A stretch of 64,000 bases of DNA from Palleronia sp. LCG004 (GTDB lineage Bacteria > Pseudomonadota > Alphaproteobacteria > Rhodobacterales > Rhodobacteraceae). The stretch spans positions 1,364,001-1,428,000 of the forward strand of contig NZ_CP136759.1 in NCBI RefSeq assembly GCF_032931615.1, written 5' to 3'. The position numbers and the translations under genes are program-made. Shown here piece by piece: positions 8,333-17,479 of the stretch. Within the stretch, counting starts at the first letter, position 1; each line of letters opens with the position of its first letter. Under the pieces are notes generated by a model. That model was given only the letters and a program-made list of their open reading frames with translations, made no database searches and was not told the origin of the DNA.

Positions 8333-9895
8333 ATGTCCACCTATGACCTCAATCGCCGCGGCTTCCTGCGCGGCGGCTCCGCCGCGGCTCTCGGCCTCGG
8401 GATGACTCCGATGCTCGCCAGCGCTGCCCGCGCCCAGTCGGGACCACAGCGCGGCGGAAGCATACGCATCGGCCATTCCGGCGGTGCAACTTCGGACACC
8501 ATGGATCCGGCGACCTATGCCGCCGGCCCCCTCGTCCTCGCGATGCTGGGTGGTGTGTGCAACAACCTCGTCGAGATCGACGAGACCGGTGCCGTGAAGC
8601 CCGAACTGGCCGAAAGCATCGAGCCCAGCCAGGATACCCGTACCTGGACCTTCCGCCTGCGGGACGTCACCTTCTCGAACGGCAAACCGCTGACGGCAGC
8701 GGACGTCATCGCCTCGTTCGACCACCACCGCGGCGACGACACGACCTCGGGGGCCAAGGATCTTCTGACCGATGTGACCGAGATACGTGCCGAGAACGAC
8801 CGCACCGTGGTCTTCGAACTGGCATCCGGCAATGCCGACTTCCCCTTCGTGGCGGCGGATTATCACCTCGTCATCATGCCCGCGAACGCCGATGGCCGGA
8901 TGGATTGGCAGTCGGGCATTGGAACGGGCGGCTACACGCTGGAAGAACACGAACCCGGCGTACGCATTCGTCTGGCCCGGCGCGACGATTACTGGAAAGA
9001 AGACCGAGCCTGGTTCGACGAAGTCACTCTGCTGACGATCAACGATCCCACCGCGCGGCAGAACGCACTCGTGACCGGCGAAGTCGACATCATCAACGGC
9101 GTTCCGACCAGCACCGTCCACCTGCTCGAACGCCGCCCCGGCATCGACATCGTCGAAGTGACCGGCTCGGCGCATTATCCGTTCCCGATGCATTGCGACG
9201 CCGCACCGTTCGACGATGTGAACGTGCGCCTCGCGCTCAAGCACGCGATCGACCGTGAGGAGTTGGTGGCCAAGGTGCTGCGCGGTCACGGCGTGGTCGG
9301 CAACGACCAACCCATCGGACCTGCCTACCGCTTCCACGACCCTGATCTGGAACAGCGCAGCTATGACCCAGACAAGGCCAAGTTCCACCTGCGCGAAGCG
9401 GGCCTGGACAGCCTCGACGTGACGCTGGCGACTTCCAGCGCGGCGTTCTCCGGTGCGGTCGACGCCGCAGTCCTGTTCCAGCAAAGTGCCTCCGCTGCGG
9501 GCATCGACATCAACGTTCAGACAAAGCCGGCGGACGGCTACTGGTCGAATGTCTGGCTGAAAGATCCGTTCTGCTCGGGCTACTGGAACGGGCGCCCGAC
9601 CGAGGACTGGATGTTCTCGATGGTCTATGCGTCAGGCGCGAACTGGAACGAGACGCATTGGCAGAACGAGCGTTTCAACACGCTTCTGCGCGAAGCGCGG
9701 GTCGAGCTGGACGAGAGCAAGCGCGCGGCGATGTATGCCGAGATGCAGCAGCTCTGCCGCGATGACGGCGGCGCGATCATCCCGATGTTCGCCAACTTCC
9801 TCGACGGCAAGGCCGAGCGCATCCAGCACGGCGAACTGGCCTCGAACCGCTTTCTCGACGGCTGGAAGGTCATCGAACGCTGGTGGGTGGCCTAA
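8333..9895 (+). CDS. Periplasmic binding protein of a peptide-family ABC transporter (carnitine uptake candidate)
   Basis: 520 residues, the usual length for OppA/DppA (SBP_bac_5) proteins. The N-terminus has a twin-arginine signal (LNRRGFLRGG, then a hydrophobic stretch ending ARAQ), so export is probably by Tat in folded form. The body shows family hallmarks: TMDPATYAAGP, EPSQDTRTWTFRLR and the cluster LALKHAIDREELV. It lies inside the carnitine operon, followed by two permeases and a double ATPase of the same family. The known Pseudomonas carnitine importer uses a choline/betaine-type binding protein (CaiX), so a Dpp-type system would be a different solution. Substrate is inferred from location only; acyl-carnitines or betaine-like compounds are alternatives. 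Confidence 0.85.
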   Translation: MSTYDLNRRGFLRGGSAAALGLGMTPMLASAARAQSGPQRGGSIRIGHSGGATSDTMDPATYAAGPLVLAMLGGVCNNLVEIDETGAVKPELAESIEPSQDTRTWTFRLRDVTFSNGKPLTAADVIASFDHHRGDDTTSGAKDLLTDVTEIRAENDRTVVFELASGNADFPFVAADYHLVIMPANADGRMDWQSGIGTGGYTLEEHEPGVRIRLARRDDYWKEDRAWFDEVTLLTINDPTARQNALVTGEVDIINGVPTSTVHLLERRPGIDIVEVTGSAHYPFPMHCDAAPFDDVNVRLALKHAIDREELVAKVLRGHGVVGNDQPIGPAYRFHDPDLEQRSYDPDKAKFHLREAGLDSLDVTLATSSAAFSGAVDAAVLFQQSASAAGIDINVQTKPADGYWSNVWLKDPFCSGYWNGRPTEDWMFSMVYASGANWNETHWQNERFNTLLREARVELDESKRAAMYAEMQQLCRDDGGAIIPMFANFLDGKAERIQHGELASNRFLDGWKVIERWWVA

Positions 9896-9921
9896 GGCTC
9901 CCGCCCTCCTCACTTTGCCTG

Positions 9922-9943
9922 CCCCGCCGCACTGGTGGCGGGG
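9922..9943 (+). terminator. Intercistronic hairpin after the binding-protein gene
   Basis: CCCCGCC (9922-9928) pairs with GGCGGGG (9937-9943), extendable through a G-U and a C-G pair to a tetraloop. It lies 26 bases after the stop, before the next gene of the same operon. This is typical of elements that protect the upstream binding-protein mRNA. Confidence 0.5.
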
Positions 9944-9976
9944 TCCTTGGCCATCGACCCGGAAAAGAGGCCCGCA

Positions 9977-11473
9977 ATGTCCCAGATCATCAACAAGGCC
10001 GCCTGTATCGGCGGCGGCGTCATCGGCGGCGGATGGATCGCCCGCTTCGCGATGAACGGCATCGACGTCGCAGTCCACGACCCCCACCCCGATGCGCGCC
10101 GCATCGTCCAGGAGGTGCTCGACGGTGCCCGCCGCGCCTACGACCGCATGCTCTCCGTGCCGCGTGGCCCAGAGGGACGGGTGACCTTCCACGACGAGCT
10201 GGCAGAGGCCGTGGCGGATGCCGATTACATTCAGGAAAGCGTGCCCGAACGGCTGGACCTCAAACACAATGTCTTCGCCGCGATCGAGGCCGCGGCCCGG
10301 CCCGATGCCCTGATCGGCTCTTCGACCTCGGGCTTCAAGCCGTCCGAATTGCAGGCCGGGATGACCCATCCCGAACGTCTCTTCGTCGCGCATCCTTTTA
10401 ACCCCGTCTACCTCGTCCCACTGGTCGAGCTGGTTGGCAGCCCCCTCAACGACGACGCGGCCTTGACCCGAGCCGCCGAGATCCAGCGCGAGATCGGCAT
10501 GCATCCGCTGCGCGTGCGCAAGGAGATCGACGCCCATATCGGCGACCGCCTGCTCGAAGCCGTCTGGCGCGAGTCGCTCTGGCTGGTCAATGACGACATC
10601 GCCACCACCGAAGAGATCGACGACGTCATCCGCTTCTCCTTCGGGCTTCGCTGGGCACAAATGGGTTTGTTCGAGACCTATCGCATCGCCGGCGGCGAGG
10701 CGGGCATGAAGCATTTCATCGAACAGTTCGGCCCCGCCCTGAAATGGCCATGGACCAAGCTGATGGACGTGCCGGACATGACCGACGCGCTTGCCACGAA
10801 GATCGGTGACCAATCCGATGCGCAGTCCGGCCAGCATTCCATCCGCGAGCTGGAACGGATCCGCGACGACAACCTGATCGGCATCTTCCAGGCCTTGAAG
10901 CAGCAGGACTGGGGGGCGGGCCGGACCCTTGCGGCGATGGAGGCACGGATGCGTGACCGTGCTGCTCCCGCAGAGGAGCCCGATCCCGCCGCGCCGCTCA
11001 CGCTGCATCGCGCGCAGGTGCCCGCCGAATGGCTGGATTACAACGGCCACATGACGGAGCATCGATACCTGCAGGTCTTCGGCGATGCGACCGACGCGTT
11101 CCTGGAACATATCGGAATGGACGCAGGCTACCGCGCCGCCGGCCGCTCGGTCTACACGGTCGAAAGCCATCTGCGTCATCTGGCCGAAACCGGGCCGGGC
11201 ACGACGCTGACGGTACGCACCTCCGTGCTGGGTCACGACGTCAAGCGCATCCGCATCCATCACGAGATGGTCGATGGCGCGGGCCGGGTGCAGGCCACGG
11301 CCGAGCACATGCTGCTTCATGTCGACACCACGGCCGGCCGCGCCGCGCCCATGCAGGCACCGTTGACGGATCGCCTTGCTGGGCTGTCGGAAGGGCAGCG
11401 CGGGATCGCGGTGCCGGACCATGCGGGGTGCCCGATCCGCGACATCGGCTGGCCGACACAGGAGGCCGAATGA
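9977..11473 (+). CDS. cdhA-cdhB: L-carnitine dehydrogenase fused to betainyl-CoA thioesterase
   Basis: 498 residues. Residues 1-315 are a 3-hydroxyacyl-CoA-dehydrogenase-type NAD enzyme: Rossmann motif CIGGGVIGGGW at about residue 9, STSGFKPSEL and the family motif VAHPFNPVYLVPLVE. They oxidise L-carnitine to 3-dehydrocarnitine. After a linker rich in Ala/Pro (residues 325-345) comes a hotdog thioesterase with the motif WLDYNGHMTEHRY, which would hydrolyse betainyl-CoA to glycine betaine and CoA. In Pseudomonas these are two genes; fusions are known in rhizobia and other alphaproteobacteria. I start at ATG 9977, preceded by AAAAGAGG, rather than the GTG 14 codons upstream, which runs through the hairpin sequence. 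It overlaps the following permease by four bases (ATGA). Confidence 0.92.
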   Translation: MSQIINKAACIGGGVIGGGWIARFAMNGIDVAVHDPHPDARRIVQEVLDGARRAYDRMLSVPRGPEGRVTFHDELAEAVADADYIQESVPERLDLKHNVFAAIEAAARPDALIGSSTSGFKPSELQAGMTHPERLFVAHPFNPVYLVPLVELVGSPLNDDAALTRAAEIQREIGMHPLRVRKEIDAHIGDRLLEAVWRESLWLVNDDIATTEEIDDVIRFSFGLRWAQMGLFETYRIAGGEAGMKHFIEQFGPALKWPWTKLMDVPDMTDALATKIGDQSDAQSGQHSIRELERIRDDNLIGIFQALKQQDWGAGRTLAAMEARMRDRAAPAEEPDPAAPLTLHRAQVPAEWLDYNGHMTEHRYLQVFGDATDAFLEHIGMDAGYRAAGRSVYTVESHLRHLAETGPGTTLTVRTSVLGHDVKRIRIHHEMVDGAGRVQATAEHMLLHVDTTAGRAAPMQAPLTDRLAGLSEGQRGIAVPDHAGCPIRDIGWPTQEAE

Positions 11474-12432
11474 AGATGCATCCCCTTCTCACCATGACGC
11501 TTCAGCGGCTGGCGATGGGTTTGCTGACGCTCTTCGCGATCACGCTGCTGATCTTCTTCGCCATCGAGTTGCTGCCCGGTGACCTGGCGGAAGAAGTTCT
11601 GGGTCAATCGGCGACGCCGGAGACCGTCGTTGCCTTCCGCGCCGAACTCGGCCTCGATCAACCTCCGGTGCAGCGTTACCTGAGCTGGCTTGGAGGCATC
11701 GTACAAGGCGATCTCGGCACCTCGCTTGCCAATGGGCGTGAGATCGCCGGCCTGCTGGCCGGGCGTCTCGGAAATACGCTCTTCCTTGCTGCCTATGCCG
11801 CTGCCATCGCGGTGCCGCTGGCGCTCGTTCTGGGGCTGCTCGCGGCGCTCTACCGTGGCAGCTGGTTCGACCGGGCGGTCAACGTGACCACCCTGTCCTC
11901 CATTTCGTTCCCCGAATATTTCATCGCCTACATTCTGATGCTGTTCCTGTCGGTCAAATGGGGCCTGTTTCCCTCGATCGCCGATATCGGGCCGGATGCG
12001 GGACTTGGCACGATGCTCTACCGCACGTTCCTGCCCGCGCTGACGCTGGTCCTTGTGGTGACCGCACACATGATGCGGATGACCCGCGCCGCGATCATCA
12101 ACCTTCTGGCGCAGCCCTATATCGAGATGGCCCGCCTTAAGGGTGCCTCGCCGATGCGGGTGGTCCTGCGCCACGCTCTCCCCAACGCGCTGGCCCCGAT
12201 CATCAACGTCGTCGCCTTGAACCTCGCCTATCTGGTAACCGGCGTGGTCATCGTCGAGGTGGTCTTCGTCTATCCCGGCCTCGGTCAGCTGATGGTTGAT
12301 TCCGTGACGACGCGCGACATCCCCCTTGTTCAGGCCTGCTGCCTCATCTTCGCCGGCATCTACATCCTCCTAAACCTCTGCGCCGATCTGCTGGCCATCG
12401 CCACCAATCCGCGCCTGATGAGCCGGAGGTAA
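11470..12432 (+). CDS. ABC transporter permease, DppB type (carnitine cluster)
   Basis: 320 residues. Inner-membrane permease with an N-terminal transmembrane helix (LLTLFAITLLIFFAIELLPGD), a periplasmic loop with the DppB hallmark PVQRYLSWLGGIVQGDLGTS, several further helices and the cytoplasmic EAA loop (YIEMARLKGASPMRVVLRHALPN) that contacts the ATPase. The start ATG overlaps the previous stop (ATGA) and is preceded by an excellent ribosome site (AGGAGG, 11460s), so translation is coupled. It works with the next permease, the binding protein at 8333 and the double ATPase at 13263. Specificity for carnitine is inferred from operon context. Confidence 0.92.
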   Translation: MKMHPLLTMTLQRLAMGLLTLFAITLLIFFAIELLPGDLAEEVLGQSATPETVVAFRAELGLDQPPVQRYLSWLGGIVQGDLGTSLANGREIAGLLAGRLGNTLFLAAYAAAIAVPLALVLGLLAALYRGSWFDRAVNVTTLSSISFPEYFIAYILMLFLSVKWGLFPSIADIGPDAGLGTMLYRTFLPALTLVLVVTAHMMRMTRAAIINLLAQPYIEMARLKGASPMRVVLRHALPNALAPIINVVALNLAYLVTGVVIVEVVFVYPGLGQLMVDSVTTRDIPLVQACCLIFAGIYILLNLCADLLAIATNPRLMSRR

Positions 12433-12436
12433 CCCA

Positions 12437-13258
12437 ATGGATCTGCATAGCTTTAAATCGGTTCCGCCGACCGCATTCTTCGGCATGACCGTCATCACCA
12501 TCGTCATCCTCACCGGCATTTTCGCTCCGCTCATTGCCCCGTACGGCCAGACCGAGGTCGTAGGCCTGGGCTTCGAGCCTTGGGGCGGCGACTACCTGTT
12601 GGGTACCGACAGCCTTGGGCGCGACATCGCTTCGCGACTGATATTCGGCGCGCGCAACTCGGTTGGCATCGCGCTGGCGACGACGGTTCTGGCATTCCTC
12701 GTGGGCACGGCGCTGGGACTTCTGGCCGCGGGCTTGGGCGGCTGGACCGATCAGATCCTTGCCCGCCTGATAGACCTGTTGATTTCGATCCCGTCACTCG
12801 TCTTCGCCCTGCTGCTTCTGTCAATCTTCGGCACCTCGATCCCGATGCTGATCCTGATCGTTGCCACGCTCGAAATGACGCGGGTCTTCCGTCTGTCCCG
12901 CGCCGTGGCGATGGACATCGTGGTGATGGATTTCGCCGAGGCGGCGCGCCTGCGCGGTGAGGGACTGTTCTGGATCCTGCGTCGCGAGGTCTTGCCCAAC
13001 ATCACCGCCCCTCTCATAGCCGAGTTCGGTCTGCGCTTCTGCTTCGTGTTCCTGGCGATCTCGGCGCTGTCGTTCCTGGGCCTCGGCATCCAACAGCCCA
13101 CCGCCGACTGGGGCTCGATGGTGCGCGACACCGCCCAGCTCATCACCTTCGGAGAGGCGATCCCCCTTCTGCCCGCGGGCTGCATCGCGCTGCTCACGGT
13201 CAGCATCAATTTCGTCGTCGACTGGATGCTTCACCGCGCATCGGGACTAGAGGACTGA
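12437..13258 (+). CDS. ABC transporter permease, DppC type (carnitine cluster)
   Basis: 273 residues, with the typical DppC order: one N-terminal helix (TVITIVILTGIFAPLIAPYG), the motif LLGTDSLGRDIASRLIFGAR, then five helices including the EAA loop (MDFAEAARLRGEGLFWILRREVLP) and the late motif FLGLGIQQPTADWGSMV. It starts four bases after the previous stop with GGAGG upstream and ends four bases before the ATPase. It forms the heterodimeric channel with the preceding permease. Confidence 0.93.
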   Translation: MDLHSFKSVPPTAFFGMTVITIVILTGIFAPLIAPYGQTEVVGLGFEPWGGDYLLGTDSLGRDIASRLIFGARNSVGIALATTVLAFLVGTALGLLAAGLGGWTDQILARLIDLLISIPSLVFALLLLSIFGTSIPMLILIVATLEMTRVFRLSRAVAMDIVVMDFAEAARLRGEGLFWILRREVLPNITAPLIAEFGLRFCFVFLAISALSFLGLGIQQPTADWGSMVRDTAQLITFGEAIPLLPAGCIALLTVSINFVVDWMLHRASGLED

Positions 13259-13262
13259 CACC

Positions 13263-14885
13263 ATGACCGCCCCCCTTCTGAGCATCCGCGACCTCTGGAT
13301 CGAAGGCCGACATGGCCGCGACTGGCAGCCGATCGTCAGGGGCATCGACCTCGATCTGAACCGGGGCGAGGTTTTGGGTCTGATCGGCGAATCCGGTGCT
13401 GGTAAATCCACGCTGGGGCTCGCCGCCATGGGCTATACCCGCGACGGCACCCGCATATCGGGCGGTGATATCCGCTTCGACGGGCAGGATCTTCTGGGAT
13501 TGAGCGAGCGCCAGCGCCGCGGCGTGCGTGGCAAACGGATCGCCTATGTCGCGCAGAGCGCCGCGGCGAATTTCAATCCGGCGCACCGTTTGATCGACCA
13601 GTACGCCGAGGCACCGACGGCGATCCACCACCTTATGAAGCGCCCTGAAGCCCTTCGGGAGGCGCAGGCACTTTACCAAAGGCTGCGCCTGCCCGATCCG
13701 GCAGAGATCGGCTTTCGATATCCGCACCAAGTCTCCGGCGGCCAGCTTCAGCGCGCGATGACGGCAATGGCGATGTCCTGCAAGCCTGACCTCATCATCT
13801 TCGACGAGCCGACAACGGCACTCGACGTCACCACCCAGATCGAGGTGCTGGACGCAATCCGCAACGCGGTGAACGAGTTCGGCACCGCCGCGATCTACAT
13901 CACCCACGATCTTGCCGTGGTGGCCCAGATGGCCGACCGCATCAAGATCCTGCTGCGTGGCGAGGAGGTCGAGGAGCAGGAAACCCGTGCGATGCTCTCT
14001 ACCCCAAAGGAAGCGTACTCGCGCACCCTCTGGGCCGTTCGCAGCCACGCCGCCCCGGCCCGACCCAAGGTCGACGATACGACAAATCCGGTTCTTCGGG
14101 TCCGGAACGTCAGTGCAGAATACACCCGCGGGATCCCGGTTCTGTCCGAGGTCGGATTCGACGTACATGCCGGGCGGACCGTCGCCGTCGTTGGCGAAAG
14201 CGGATCGGGAAAATCGACTCTGGCGCGGGTGATCACGGGCCTCCTGCCCCCCTCCGACGGCGGAATCGAACTGGACGGATCGCCCATGCCCCCGCAGCTC
14301 GGGGCGCGCAGCAAGGATCAGCTGCGTCAGGTGCAGATGATCTACCAATCGGCGGATACGTCGCTCAATCCGAAGCAGACGATCCGCGAGATCATCGGTC
14401 GGCCGATCCGCTTCTATCTCGGGCTGCGCGGTGCCGCGCTCGACACCCGCATCCGCGAGCTTCTGACCGCGATCGAGCTCGACCCAGACAGCTTCATCGA
14501 CCGGCTGCCCGGCGCGCTTTCAGGCGGTCAGAAGCAACGCATCGGCATTGCGCGCGCCCTTGCCGCCGAGCCCAGGTTCATCATCTGCGACGAGGTGACC
14601 TCGGCTCTCGATCAGATCGTCGCCGAGGGCATCCTCAAGCTCTTGAAACGCCTGCAGGAAGAGCGCGACCTCGCCTACATGTTCATCACCCACGACCTTG
14701 CCACGGTTCGGGCGATCGCGGATCACGTGGTCGTCATGCAGAACGGCCGCGTGGTCGAACAGGCACCGCGTGACGAGATGTTCTCTCCCCCGCACCATCC
14801 CTATACCGAGCTGCTGCTCGGCTCCGTCCCCGAGATGGATCCCGACTGGCTGGACCGGACGATCGCGCAAAGGGCCAGGAAATGA
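13263..14885 (+). CDS. Double ATP-binding protein (DppD-DppF fusion type) of the carnitine-cluster transporter
   Basis: 540 residues, with two complete nucleotide-binding domains in one chain. First half: Walker A GESGAGKSTL, signature VSGGQLQRAM, Walker [13 protein letters not shown]. Second half: Walker [11 protein letters not shown], signature LSGGQKQRIG, Walker B FIICDEVTSALD, where the usual DEP is DEV. This arrangement is standard for peptide/nickel-family importers in Rhodobacteraceae. It overlaps the next gene by four bases (ATGA), keeping the esterase in the same translation-coupled operon. Confidence 0.93.
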   Translation: MTAPLLSIRDLWIEGRHGRDWQPIVRGIDLDLNRGEVLGLIGESGAGKSTLGLAAMGYTRDGTRISGGDIRFDGQDLLGLSERQRRGVRGKRIAYVAQSAAANFNPAHRLIDQYAEAPTAIHHLMKRPEALREAQALYQRLRLPDPAEIGFRYPHQVSGGQLQRAMTAMAMSCKPDLIIFDEPTTALDVTTQIEVLDAIRNAVNEFGTAAIYITHDLAVVAQMADRIKILLRGEEVEEQETRAMLSTPKEAYSRTLWAVRSHAAPARPKVDDTTNPVLRVRNVSAEYTRGIPVLSEVGFDVHAGRTVAVVGESGSGKSTLARVITGLLPPSDGGIELDGSPMPPQLGARSKDQLRQVQMIYQSADTSLNPKQTIREIIGRPIRFYLGLRGAALDTRIRELLTAIELDPDSFIDRLPGALSGGQKQRIGIARALAAEPRFIICDEVTSALDQIVAEGILKLLKRLQEERDLAYMFITHDLATVRAIADHVVVMQNGRVVEQAPRDEMFSPPHHPYTELLLGSVPEMDPDWLDRTIAQRARK

Positions 14886-15811
14886 CGATCACCGACCCCG
14901 AGATCCTCCGCTTCATCGAGAGAACCGAAGCCGCCTATCCGGCCGAGGCGAACGATGCCGATGCCGCCCGCAATCGTCATTTCTACGATGCAATGTGCGC
15001 CGTCTTCCGCGCACCACGTCCCGAAGGTCTGCCAGTGCGCGACGAGACTGTCGCGGGCGTGGCGGTTCGCCGCTATACGCCGGAAGGTGCCGTATCGCGT
15101 CCCTTCGTGCTCTATGCCCACGGAGGCGGTTTCGTCGTGGGGTCTTTGGAAAGCCACGACGACGTCTGTGCCGAACTTGCCACCGCCACCGGGTGCGAGG
15201 TCGTGTCGGTGGACTACCGACTTGCACCCGAACATCTCTTTCCGGCGCAGATCGACGATGTCGCCGCCGTCTGGCTGGCCGAAACGGAACAGGGCCGGAA
15301 AGGTATCGCCGTGGGCGACAGCGCCGGCGGGACCCTGGCGGCGGCGCTGTGCCTGAGGATGCGACGCGTGGGCGGGCAGATGCCATTGGCACAGGTGTTG
15401 ATCTATCCGGGGTTGGGCGGTGATACCGACGCCCCCTCCTACATTCAGAACGCGGAGGCACCGCTGCTGCGCACGCGCGACGTGATCGGCTATGCCGCGA
15501 CGATCACCGGCGGAGATATGGAGCTCAAGCTCGGCAACCCGGAGGCCTCGCCGCTGCGCGCAAACAGCTTCGTTTGCCTCCCGCCGGCCCTGATCGTCAC
15601 CGCAGACGTCGATCCGCTGCGTGACGACGGCACTGCCTACCACGCGGCCCTGCAGGCATCCGGCAGTCGCGCCATCCTGCGAAACGAGCCGCAGCTCGTG
15701 CACGGCTATCTCAGGGCGCGTCATATCTCTGCCCGAGCGGCGGCGAGCTTCGACGCGATTTGCACATGGGTCAGCACAGAGATCGACGGAGCCACCGCGC
15801 CTGCTCCCTAG
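14882..15811 (+). CDS. Alpha/beta hydrolase of the hormone-sensitive-lipase family, possible acyl-carnitine esterase
   Basis: 309 residues. Carries the HSL-family oxyanion motif HGGGFVVGS (around residue 80), the nucleophile elbow GDSAGG, an acid in TADVDPLRDD and a late histidine in LVHGYLRAR, so a full Ser-Asp-His triad is present. It is the last gene of the carnitine operon, translation-coupled to the ATPase. Carnitine in nature often comes as acyl esters, and pseudomonads use a dedicated short-chain acyl-carnitine hydrolase. I therefore infer that it frees carnitine from esters taken up by the adjacent transporter. It has no signal peptide, so hydrolysis would be cytoplasmic. A generic carboxylesterase is the alternative. 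Confidence 0.8.
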   Translation: MTITDPEILRFIERTEAAYPAEANDADAARNRHFYDAMCAVFRAPRPEGLPVRDETVAGVAVRRYTPEGAVSRPFVLYAHGGGFVVGSLESHDDVCAELATATGCEVVSVDYRLAPEHLFPAQIDDVAAVWLAETEQGRKGIAVGDSAGGTLAAALCLRMRRVGGQMPLAQVLIYPGLGGDTDAPSYIQNAEAPLLRTRDVIGYAATITGGDMELKLGNPEASPLRANSFVCLPPALIVTADVDPLRDDGTAYHAALQASGSRAILRNEPQLVHGYLRARHISARAAASFDAICTWVSTEIDGATAPAP

Positions 15812-16145
15812 CTTACGTGCCTGATTTCGATGCGCACTGGCGTATGTTGTTACGTGCAAGTGACACAATGCTGGAGCCGCTGCAGATCCTCACAAGCAAC
15901 ATTCGCGGGACTTTCGACGTCGGTTCGACACCGCTCGGCACTGCATCGATGTTCCGCCCAACTTGTAGGCAGCCAATCATCCTGGCGCACAGAAGATAAC
16001 CAACGGCTCGCAGTTTTGGATCTCGAAATGTCGCCGGGCCTACCGGATCGGCGCGGCGGGCGGCTTTCTGACCGCATCTTTAGAACCCCGCGACCCGGCG
16101 CGGTGCCGGGTACCGCCGCCAAAGACTGCCACAAGGATTTGCCCC
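15812..16145. other. Intergenic region with urt leader hairpin
   Basis: 334 bases between the carnitine operon and urtA. A perfect hairpin, ACCCGGC-GCGGT-GCCGGGT (16093-16111), lies about 35 bases before the urtA start and could sit in its leader. A nitrogen-control site would be expected for urt genes, but I could not find a convincing NtrC or sigma-54 match. Confidence 0.4.
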
Positions 16146-17429
16146 ATGACCATTCGCTCTGCTCCTCTCGCCGCCGCGATGCTGGCGACCCTTGGCATCC
16201 CGGCCCTCGCCCAGGAACAATCCTGCCCCGTGAAAGTCGGCATCCTGCACTCGCTGTCGGGGACGATGGCGATCTCGGAGACGACGCTCAAGGACACGAT
16301 GGAGATGCTGATCGAACAGCAGAACGAGGCAGGCGGGCTCCTCGGGTGCGAGATCGAGGGAGTCGTGGTCGATCCGGCTTCCGATTGGCCGACATTTGCC
16401 GCCCGCGCGCGGGACCTGCTTACACAGGACGAAGTCGACGTGATCTTCGGTGCCTGGACCTCGGCCAGCCGCAAAGCGGTTCTGCCTGTGCTGGAAGAAC
16501 TTAACGGATTGATGTTCTACCCGGTCCAGTACGAGGGTGAGGAAAGTTCCAAGAACGTCTTCTACACCGGGGCCGCGCCGAACCAGCAGGCGATTCCTGC
16601 GGCCGATTACATGCTGAACGAGCTCGGTGTCGAAAGGTTTGCGCTTCTCGGTACCGACTACGTCTATCCGCGCACGACGAACCGCATTCTCGAAGCCTAT
16701 CTCAAGGACCAGGGCGTCGCTGAGGAAGACATCTTCGTCAACTATACCCCCTTCGGCCATTCCGACTGGTCCACGATCGTATCCGACGTGGTCGCCATGG
16801 GATCAACCGGACAGCAGGTTGGCGTCATCTCGACCATCAACGGCGACGCGAACGTGGGCTTCTACACCGAGCTTGCGGCCCAGAACATCGACGCCTTCGA
16901 CCTGCCAGTCATCGCATTTTCCGTGGGCGAGGAAGAGCTCTCCGGACTGGATACGGAACCGCTTGTCGGGCACCTCGCTGCGTGGAACTACTTCCAGTCC
17001 GCGGATAGCGACCTCAACGACGAATGGGTGGCGAACTGGAAGGCACGGATGGGCGAGGATGCCGTGACCAACGATCCGATGGAAGCCCATTACATCGGCT
17101 TCAACATGTGGGTGCAGGCGGTTGAGGAAGCGGGCACCACCGACGTGGATGCCGTGCGCGATGCGATGTACGGCCAGACCGTACCGAATCTCACCGGCGG
17201 CACGGCCGAGATGCTGCCGAACCATCATCTCACGAAGCCAGTCCTCATCGGCGAGATCACCGAGGATGGCCAGTTCGACATCCTCGAGCAGACGGAAGAG
17301 GTGCCCGGCGACGCCTGGACCGATTATCTGCCGGACTCGGCCGTGCTGACCTCCGACTGGCCGGGGCTCGAATGCGGAATGTACAACACCGAGACCGAAA
17401 CCTGCGTTCAGATCCAGTCGAACTACTGA
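16146..17429 (+). CDS. urtA: Urea ABC transporter, substrate-binding protein
   Basis: 427 residues, including a Sec signal peptide (MTIRSAPLAAAMLATLGIPALAQ). The mature sequence begins CPVKVGILHSLSGTMAISE and contains the UrtA hallmarks GLLGCEIEGVVVDPASDWPTFA, FGAWTSASRKAVLPVLEE and LMFYPVQYEGEE. It binds urea (and possibly short amides) in the periplasm and delivers it to UrtBC. First gene of urtABCDE. Its stop is followed by a 10-bp hairpin before urtB. Confidence 0.96.
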   Translation: MTIRSAPLAAAMLATLGIPALAQEQSCPVKVGILHSLSGTMAISETTLKDTMEMLIEQQNEAGGLLGCEIEGVVVDPASDWPTFAARARDLLTQDEVDVIFGAWTSASRKAVLPVLEELNGLMFYPVQYEGEESSKNVFYTGAAPNQQAIPAADYMLNELGVERFALLGTDYVYPRTTNRILEAYLKDQGVAEEDIFVNYTPFGHSDWSTIVSDVVAMGSTGQQVGVISTINGDANVGFYTELAAQNIDAFDLPVIAFSVGEEELSGLDTEPLVGHLAAWNYFQSADSDLNDEWVANWKARMGEDAVTNDPMEAHYIGFNMWVQAVEEAGTTDVDAVRDAMYGQTVPNLTGGTAEMLPNHHLTKPVLIGEITEDGQFDILEQTEEVPGDAWTDYLPDSAVLTSDWPGLECGMYNTETETCVQIQSNY

Positions 17430-17435
17430 CGCAAT

Positions 17436-17460
17436 CGGCGGGGCACGGAATGCCCCGCCG
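17436..17460 (+). terminator. Strong intercistronic hairpin between urtA and urtB
   Basis: CGGCGGGGCA (17436-17445) and TGCCCCGCCG (17451-17460) form a perfect 10-bp stem with loop CGGAA, seven bases after the urtA stop. Probably a partial terminator or 3' stabiliser giving more UrtA than UrtBCDE. Confidence 0.6.
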
Positions 17461-17479
17461 CCTTTCCGGGACCTCAGCA

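Noticed and set aside
9935..9976. Upstream GTG start for the carnitine dehydrogenase
   Set aside because: It begins within the intercistronic hairpin and lacks a ribosome site, whereas ATG 9977 follows AAAAGAGG and starts just before the Rossmann motif.
8207..11422. Long minus-strand open frames (425 and 596 codons) opposite the carnitine genes
   Set aside because: They are antisense shadows of GC-rich genes with clear domains on the plus strand; the peptides show no recognisable family and lack good ribosome sites.
13206..14348. 380-codon minus-strand open frame opposite the double ATPase
   Set aside because: Antisense of well-defined Walker and signature motifs; no homology of its own.
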